Origin: CAWULT01 sp963923455 | GTDB lineage: Bacteria; Acidobacteriota; Vicinamibacteria; Vicinamibacterales; UBA2999 | Direction of reading: 5' to 3' | Assembly (NCBI GenBank): GCA_963923455.1 | Contig: CAWULT010000061.1 | Location: 1 to 27,033, forward strand | DNA: 27,033 nucleotides | In this document: positions 22,391 through 27,033 of the stretch, one piece after another | Numbering within the stretch: position 1 is the first letter of the stretch | Layout of the letters: each line of letters begins with the position of its first letter | The notes under the pieces: model-generated | Databases searched by the model: none | What the model was told of the DNA's origin: nothing | The model's input: only the letters and a program-made list of their open reading frames with translations | Translations under genes and position numbers: made by a program

Positions 22391-23332
22391 ATGCTCAGGT
22401 CCCGATTTGCCGTGCTCGGATTGGTTGCGGCCCTGTCGGCCGGTGCGTTGACTCCGCTGTCCGCGGAACAGGATCGCAGGGCCGTGCCCCGCGAGCGGCA
22501 GCCGCCGCCAGGGCCGCCCCCGGCGGCTGAGCCGCAGCGTTCCGCACCCGAGCAGCGCCGCGCCGTGCCACGGCAGGCGCCGCCGCCACGCCAGGAAGGG
22601 CCCCGCCGTGAGCCTCCGCGCCGCAGCGAGATTCCGCCCGGGCGCGTCGTCGCGCCGCGCGTCTACCACTTCCCGCCGATCGACGTCCGGCGGGGCTTCT
22701 ACTACCACCCGTACTTCGGCTTCTACTACGGGCCGTACTACGGACCCTTCTACCCCTACTCGGGGCCGTACGTGTGGCCGGCGCGCTACATGAGCGGCGC
22801 CGTCCGGACGCGGGTACAGCCGCGCGACACGGAGGTGTGGGTCAACGGCTACTACGCGGGCATCGCGGACGACTTCGACGGGGTGTTCCAGCGGCTGTAC
22901 CTGCCGGGCGGGGAGTATCGGATCGAGCTGCGCCTGGCCGGCTATCTCCCGTGGGGACAGCACGTGCTCGTCAGGGGCGGCGCGACGCTGGACATCGTGC
23001 ACACCATGCTGCGCCAGCCGGCCGGCCAGCCTTTTCCGCCAGCTCCGGCTCCGCTCGCCGTACCGGAGATCGAGCCAGAGCCGCAGCCGGGGTCGACGCA
23101 GCCGGCGTCGCCGTACGGGATTCTGGCGCTGCACGTGACGCCGTCCGACGCTCAGGTGACCGTTGACGGCGAGGCATGGGCGGCGATTGCCGGGCTGCCG
23201 GAGGTCGTGATTCACCTGCCGGCGGGTTGGCACGACCTTCAGGTGCGCAAGGAGGGCTTCCAGCCGTTCTCGACGCGGGTGCAGCTGACGGAGGGGCAGA
23301 CGACGAGGCTGGCGGTGTCGCTGGCGCGGTGA
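22391..23332 (+). CDS. Secreted PEGA-domain protein
   Basis: 313 residues from ATG 22391, with CAGGAGGC 6-7 bases upstream. A signal peptide covers 1-25, then a Pro/Arg-rich stretch (to about 90) and a Tyr/Phe-rich tract at 103-128 (18 of 26 residues are aromatic or Pro, as FYY, YYG repeats). Two PEGA-type domains follow, at about 138-207 and 244-311; the second shows VTPSDAQVTVDGEAW...LPAGWHDLQVRKEGFQPFSTRVQLTEGQT, the family's classic pattern. PEGA domains are associated with cell-surface proteins. The promoter looks sigma-54-like. It ends before a long GC hairpin. Confidence 0.85.
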   Translation: MLRSRFAVLGLVAALSAGALTPLSAEQDRRAVPRERQPPPGPPPAAEPQRSAPEQRRAVPRQAPPPRQEGPRREPPRRSEIPPGRVVAPRVYHFPPIDVRRGFYYHPYFGFYYGPYYGPFYPYSGPYVWPARYMSGAVRTRVQPRDTEVWVNGYYAGIADDFDGVFQRLYLPGGEYRIELRLAGYLPWGQHVLVRGGATLDIVHTMLRQPAGQPFPPAPAPLAVPEIEPEPQPGSTQPASPYGILALHVTPSDAQVTVDGEAWAAIAGLPEVVIHLPAGWHDLQVRKEGFQPFSTRVQLTEGQTTRLAVSLAR

Positions 23333-23342
23333 CGGACCCGGC

Positions 23343-23398
23343 GGCCGCGCCGGCGCGAAGGGGCATCCGCGTGGCGGACGCCCCTCGCGCGCGCGGCC
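23343..23398. terminator. Long GC hairpin between convergent genes
   Basis: The inner stem GGGGC-A-TCCGC / GCGGA-C-GCCCC closes on a GTG loop (23371-23373), extends through AGGGGC/GCCCCT and GCGCG/CGCGC with one bulged A, then the outer arms GGCCGCGC / GCGCGGCC pair after a 2-base bulge. In total about 24 pairs with one mismatch. There is no T-run. It fills most of the 73 base gap. Confidence 0.6.
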
Positions 23399-23405
23399 CT
23401 GGGGC

Positions 23406-25154
23406 TCAGTTCAGCGCGAACACGAACAGGTAGCTCGAGTTCTCGAGCTTGTCCCAGTTGATCGGGTGCAGGTGGCGGCCGCCGGCCTGCACCGCGAGGT
23501 ACTGCTTCGAGCCGACCATGTAGGTGACCGGCGCGCCCTTGAGCGGCGTGCCGACGTTGAAGCGCCACAACTCCTCGAGCGTCTCGTCGTTGTAGGCGAC
23601 GATCCAGCCGTCCTGGAGCGCGGTGAACACCAGGCCACCGGCCGTGGCCGTGGCGCCCGAGCGGATCTCGATGTCGGTGACGGCCTTGCCGAGCACCTTG
23701 TGGTTCACCGCGTCGAACGCGGTCACGGCGCCGTAGTAGAGGTCGCTCGAGAACGTGCGGCGCTGGCTCGTCTTGTTGTCGATGCCGCCATCCTTGCCGA
23801 GCGACCCGACCGCCGCGCCGTTCTGCGAGAAGCAGCCCTCGGTGCCCACGCCGTAGGCGATACCCTTGACCGGGTTGTAGGCCATCGGCTGGTGTGCGAC
23901 GCCGCCGTGCCACGTCGGGCACGACCGCTTCTGGCCGTCGCCGCGCAGCGCGCGCGCCTCCGGGTTGTACACCTGCACGTCGAGCTTCGGGTTGTAGTCG
24001 AGCGGCTTGCCGGTGCGCTGGTCGATGCCTTTCGTCCAGTTGAGGTCGTTGACGTACTTCTCGGCCTTGATGAACCGGCCGTTGGTGCGGTCGATGGTGT
24101 AGTAGAAGCCGTTGCGCGCGAAGTGGCCCACGACCTTCCGGTCGGCGCCGCCGATCTTCGTGTCGTACAGCATGAACACGCCGGCCTCGTCGAAGTCCCA
24201 CGAGTCGTTCGGCGTGTACTGGAAGTGCCAGGCCATCTTGCCGGTGGCCACGTCGAGGGCGACGACGGAGTTGGTGTAGAGATTGTCGCCGGGCCGGAAC
24301 TGCGGGTCGTAGATCGGGAACGGATTGCCGGTGCCGACGATGTAGAGGTTCTGCGCCGGGTCGTACGAGCCCGTCTGCCAGATGCCGCCGCCGCCCGTCT
24401 TCCACGCGCTGTGGTCGTCCTTCCAGGTCTCGCTGCCGGGCTCGCCAGGCTTCGGCACCGTGTACCAGCGCCACAGCTCGTTGCCCGTCTTGACGTCGAG
24501 CGCGGCCACCCAGCCGCGCGTGCCGCCGTCGCCGGCGCCGTTCTGGATGAGCACCTTGCCGTCGGCGACGAGCGGTGCCGTCAGGAAACGCTCCTGGTTG
24601 CCGAACTCGTTCTTGGTGAGGACCTTCTTGTCCCAGACGATCTCGCCGTTGGCCGTGTTGACGGCGATCACGCGGCCGTCGGGCAGGTTGGCGATCACCT
24701 TGTCTTCCCAGAGCGCGATGCCGCGCGAACGGGACACGTTCCCTTCGTGCTGCACGCCGGGGTCGGCGATCCAGACGAACTGGCCGCGCTGCGGATTGCG
24801 GGCGTCGATCTTGTAGACGGTGCCCCAGCCGTCGGTCGTGTACATGAAGCCGTTGTCGACGAGCGGGTTGACCTCGCTCTCGGGACCGTTCTGCCCGACG
24901 TCCTGCATGCCGCCGAGGGCCATGGCCCACACCATCCGCAGGTCCTTGACGTTCGTCCGGTTGATTTGCGTGAGTCGCGAGTAGCGCAGGCTGCCGTAGT
25001 CGCCGTTCATCAGCAGCCAGTTCTGCGGCTCGGTGGCGGCGTTGATCAGGCGGTCCTTGCTGACGGTCAGCGAGTACTGCGCCGGCAGCGGGGCCACGGA
25101 GGCGCCGACGGCGAGCGTCAGGGCGGCGAACAGGCGTGTCGAGGGCTTCAGCAT
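23406..25154 (-). CDS. Secreted PQQ-dependent alcohol dehydrogenase (quinoprotein) with a lanthanide-type Asp pair
   Basis: 582 residues from ATG 25154, where a signal peptide starts (about 1-26). The eight-bladed quinoprotein pattern is clear: repeated DGRVIAVNTANGEIVW and ALDVATGKMAWHFQYTP blocks, and GTGNPFP with N277. TPNDSWDFD gives D320 as the catalytic Asp and D322 two residues on, the extra Asp that lanthanide-dependent enzymes carry. The Glu ligand of calcium methanol dehydrogenase (SGAELG.RG) aligns with D209 in GAGDGGTRG. There is no adjacent Cys-Cys pair and no haem CxxCH, so it is not a type II quinohaemoprotein. The alcohol substrate is unknown. The promoter is leaderless-like. 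It is divergent from the peptidase. Confidence 0.88.
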   Translation of the reverse strand: MLKPSTRLFAALTLAVGASVAPLPAQYSLTVSKDRLINAATEPQNWLLMNGDYGSLRYSRLTQINRTNVKDLRMVWAMALGGMQDVGQNGPESEVNPLVDNGFMYTTDGWGTVYKIDARNPQRGQFVWIADPGVQHEGNVSRSRGIALWEDKVIANLPDGRVIAVNTANGEIVWDKKVLTKNEFGNQERFLTAPLVADGKVLIQNGAGDGGTRGWVAALDVKTGNELWRWYTVPKPGEPGSETWKDDHSAWKTGGGGIWQTGSYDPAQNLYIVGTGNPFPIYDPQFRPGDNLYTNSVVALDVATGKMAWHFQYTPNDSWDFDEAGVFMLYDTKIGGADRKVVGHFARNGFYYTIDRTNGRFIKAEKYVNDLNWTKGIDQRTGKPLDYNPKLDVQVYNPEARALRGDGQKRSCPTWHGGVAHQPMAYNPVKGIAYGVGTEGCFSQNGAAVGSLGKDGGIDNKTSQRRTFSSDLYYGAVTAFDAVNHKVLGKAVTDIEIRSGATATAGGLVFTALQDGWIVAYNDETLEELWRFNVGTPLKGAPVTYMVGSKQYLAVQAGGRHLHPINWDKLENSSYLFVFALN

Positions 25155-25160
25155 GGCGGA

Positions 25161-25179
25161 GATTCTACCCAGATCCCGC
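25161..25179 (-). promoter_or_regulatory. 19-base promoter element with TAGAAT, copy 3
   Basis: On the minus strand this reads GCGGGATCTGGGTAGAATC. The TAGAAT (25162-25167) ends 7 bases before the ATG at 25154, so transcription probably starts at or next to the start codon. Seventeen of 19 bases match copy 1. Confidence 0.6.
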
Positions 25180-25194
25180 GGCCGCGTGTTGGCG

Positions 25195-25200
25195 TACAGT
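25195..25200 (+). promoter_or_regulatory. -10-like TACAGT, predicted leaderless promoter of the S9 peptidase
   Basis: TACAGT ends 6 bases before the GTG at 25207. It is back to back with the minus-strand TAGAAT of the dehydrogenase, 27 bases away. No ribosome site lies between it and the start. Confidence 0.45.
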
Positions 25201-25206
25201 TGCCGC

Positions 25207-27033
25207 GTGGAGCAACCGTACGGGACCTGGCCATCGCCGATCACCGCCCGCGTGCTGGCCGAGCAGGGCCTGCGCCTCAGCAGCGTCAGCGTCGCGGGCG
25301 GCGACATCTATTGGATCGAGGGGCGTCCAGCCGAGGGCGGGCGCAACGTGCTCGTGCGCCAGGCCGTGGGCGGGCGACGCGTCGAGTTGACGCCGGCCGG
25401 CTTCAACGTCCGCACCCGCGTCCACGAGTATGGCGGGGGGGCGTACCTCGTGGACGGCGGCGACGTCTACTTCTCGAATTTCGCGGACCAGCGGGTCTAC
25501 CGCCTCGACACCGAGGGGCGTCGACCGCCGCGGGCCCTGACGCCGGAGGGGCGCTGGTGCTACGCCGACTTCGCGGTCGATGGGTCACGCCGGCGCCTGG
25601 TGTGCGTCCGCGAGGACCACACCGTCGAGGGGCGCGAGGCGATCACGACGCTCGCGGCGGTGCCGATCGACGGGGGCGCGGCGGACGTGCTGGCGTCCGG
25701 GTACGACTTCTATTCCACGCCGCGGGTCAGCCCGGACGGCCGGTGGTTGTCGTGGATCTGCTGGCGGCACCCCCGGATGCCCTGGGATGGCACCGAATTG
25801 TGGGGGGCGCGTTTCGACGGCGACGGCCGGCCCATTCAGGCCCGGTGTGTCGCGGGCGGCGAGCGCGAGTCGATCTATCAGCCCGGGTGGTCGCCCGACG
25901 GCGCGCTGCTGTTTGCGAGCGACCGTGACGGGTGGTGGCGGTTGTATCGCGTCGACGACCTGGAGTCGCCGGTCGCGACGCCCGTGATCGCGCGGCCGCC
26001 GGCGGAGGCCGAGTTCGGGCGGCCCCAGTGGATCTTCGGTACCGCGACGTGGGCATTTGCCGACCCGGGCCGGCTCGTCGTGTCGTACACCACGCGCGGG
26101 CGGTGGCGGCTGGGCGTGGTCGACGTGGCGTCGCGAACCCTCACGGACGTGCCGACCGCCCTCGAGCCGGACGAGTGGCTCGCGGTCACCCCGTCGCACG
26201 CGGTGCTGGTGGCCGGGTCGCCGACCGCCGCCGACGCCGTCGTCACCATCGACCTCCGCACCGGACAGGCCGACAGCCTGGCCGAATCGTCGACGTGGCG
26301 GGTGGATCCTGGCTACCTGTCCGTGCCGGACGCCGTCGAGTTCCCGACCGGGGGCGGGTCGACCGCGCACGCGTTCTACTACCCCCCGCGCCATCCGGAC
26401 CGGACGGCGCCAGCCGGCACGCGGCCGCCGCTCATCGTGATCGGCCACGGCGGGCCGATCGCGGCCACGCAACCGACGCTCGAATTGAAGATCCAGTTCT
26501 GGACGAGCCGGGGGTTCGCCGTGGCCGACGTCAACTACGGCGGCAGCACGGGCTACGGCCGGCCGTATCGCGAGCGGTTGAACGGGCAGTGGGGCATCGT
26601 CGACGTGGAGGATCTGATCAACGCCGCACGGTACCTCGTGGCCCAGGGCAAGGCCGATCCCGATCGCCTGATCATCCGGGGCGGCAGCGCCGGCGGGTAC
26701 ACGGTGCTCGTGGCGCTGACGATGCACCCGGGCGTGTTCAAGGCCGGCGCGAGCTACTACGGCATCAGCGACCTCGAGGTGCTGGCGCAGGACTCGCACA
26801 AGTTCGAGTCGCGGTGCCTCGACATCCTCGTGGGGCCCTACCCGGCGCAGAAGGCCGTGTACCAGGCGCGCTCGCCCATCCACTTCGTCGACCGGCTGTC
26901 GTGCGCGCTCATCCTGTTCCAGGGCCTCGAGGACAAGGTCGTGCCGCCGAACCAGTCCGAGATGATGGCGGCCGCCGCCCGCGCGCGCGGCTGCCCCGTG
27001 GCGTACCTGGCGTTCGAGGGCGAGCAGCACGGG
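25207..27033 (+). CDS. S9-family (prolyl-oligopeptidase-type) serine peptidase, 3' truncated
   Basis: 609 residues are visible from GTG 25207 and the frame is open at the right edge. The N-terminal ~370 residues form a beta-propeller (repeats such as SPDGRWLSWICW, GWSPDGALLFASDRDG). The alpha/beta hydrolase domain begins near residue 390. It carries HGGP, NYGGSTGYGR, the nucleophile GGSAGGY (S494), the acid D576 in GLEDKVVPP and H608 in EGEQHG, so the triad is complete. Only the short C-terminal helix is missing. No signal peptide is seen. It cleaves short peptides. The TACAGT 6 bases upstream supports this start. Confidence 0.9.
   Translation, partial: MEQPYGTWPSPITARVLAEQGLRLSSVSVAGGDIYWIEGRPAEGGRNVLVRQAVGGRRVELTPAGFNVRTRVHEYGGGAYLVDGGDVYFSNFADQRVYRLDTEGRRPPRALTPEGRWCYADFAVDGSRRRLVCVREDHTVEGREAITTLAAVPIDGGAADVLASGYDFYSTPRVSPDGRWLSWICWRHPRMPWDGTELWGARFDGDGRPIQARCVAGGERESIYQPGWSPDGALLFASDRDGWWRLYRVDDLESPVATPVIARPPAEAEFGRPQWIFGTATWAFADPGRLVVSYTTRGRWRLGVVDVASRTLTDVPTALEPDEWLAVTPSHAVLVAGSPTAADAVVTIDLRTGQADSLAESSTWRVDPGYLSVPDAVEFPTGGGSTAHAFYYPPRHPDRTAPAGTRPPLIVIGHGGPIAATQPTLELKIQFWTSRGFAVADVNYGGSTGYGRPYRERLNGQWGIVDVEDLINAARYLVAQGKADPDRLIIRGGSAGGYTVLVALTMHPGVFKAGASYYGISDLEVLAQDSHKFESRCLDILVGPYPAQKAVYQARSPIHFVDRLSCALILFQGLEDKVVPPNQSEMMAAAARARGCPVAYLAFEGEQHG

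Noticed and set aside
1..27033. tRNA, rRNA, CRISPR, transposase, integrase or phage genes
   Set aside because: Read for typical signatures (repeat-spacer arrays, terminal inverted repeats with transposase frames, tRNA cloverleaf) and none was seen.

Overview
The window is very GC-rich and densely coding: 23 protein genes and no gap above about 210 bases. I see no RNA genes, insertion sequences, CRISPR arrays or phage genes. The base composition, the many exported proteins with Ala/Pro/Gly/Arg linkers, the repeat-module surface protein, PQQ enzymes, DinB and TerB-like proteins and near-leaderless genes suggest an Acidobacteriota chromosome, perhaps class Vicinamibacteria. That placement is inference from gene style; no marker gene is present.

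Layout. 2-1942: 3' end of a large exported protein with four carboxypeptidase-regulatory-like modules and a C-terminal PxKF-like domain. 1993-3192 (-): exported Gfo/Idh/MocA-type protein with a degenerate active site. 3296-5551: membrane protein fused to a spermidine-synthase-like domain. 5650-7072: secreted bicupin plus a secreted unknown. 7077-8498: TerB-like (-), DinB-like (+) and a small membrane-anchored protein (-). 8570-10923: ABC ATPase (ModF/COG1119 type) overlapping a molybdenum-cofactor-sulfurase-like PLP enzyme. 10936-13776 (-): degenerate metallo-beta-lactamase-fold protein, ankyrin-like protein and a polytopic membrane protein. 13843-14388: c-type cytochrome. 14483-15082 (-): exported SRPBCC protein.

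15289-21575 is the clearest operon: amidase, PQQ sugar-dehydrogenase-like protein, MmgE/PrpD protein and amidohydrolase, packed tightly (36 bp, 10 bp, then an 11 bp overlap), all with export signals. It looks like an extracytoplasmic pathway for an amide-containing compound; the substrate is unknown. After it come a flavin reductase (-), a PEGA-domain protein (+) behind a sigma-54-like promoter, a PQQ alcohol dehydrogenase (-) whose metal site has the extra Asp of lanthanide enzymes, and an S9 peptidase (+) cut by the window's right edge after its full catalytic triad.

Regulation. -10-like hexamers (TAGAAT, TACAAT and similar) stand out in the GC-rich background, often back to back between divergent genes and often only 6-10 bases before the start codon, implying leaderless or nearly leaderless mRNAs. 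Three minus-strand genes share a 19-base promoter element. Several convergent gene pairs are separated by perfect or near-perfect GC hairpins.
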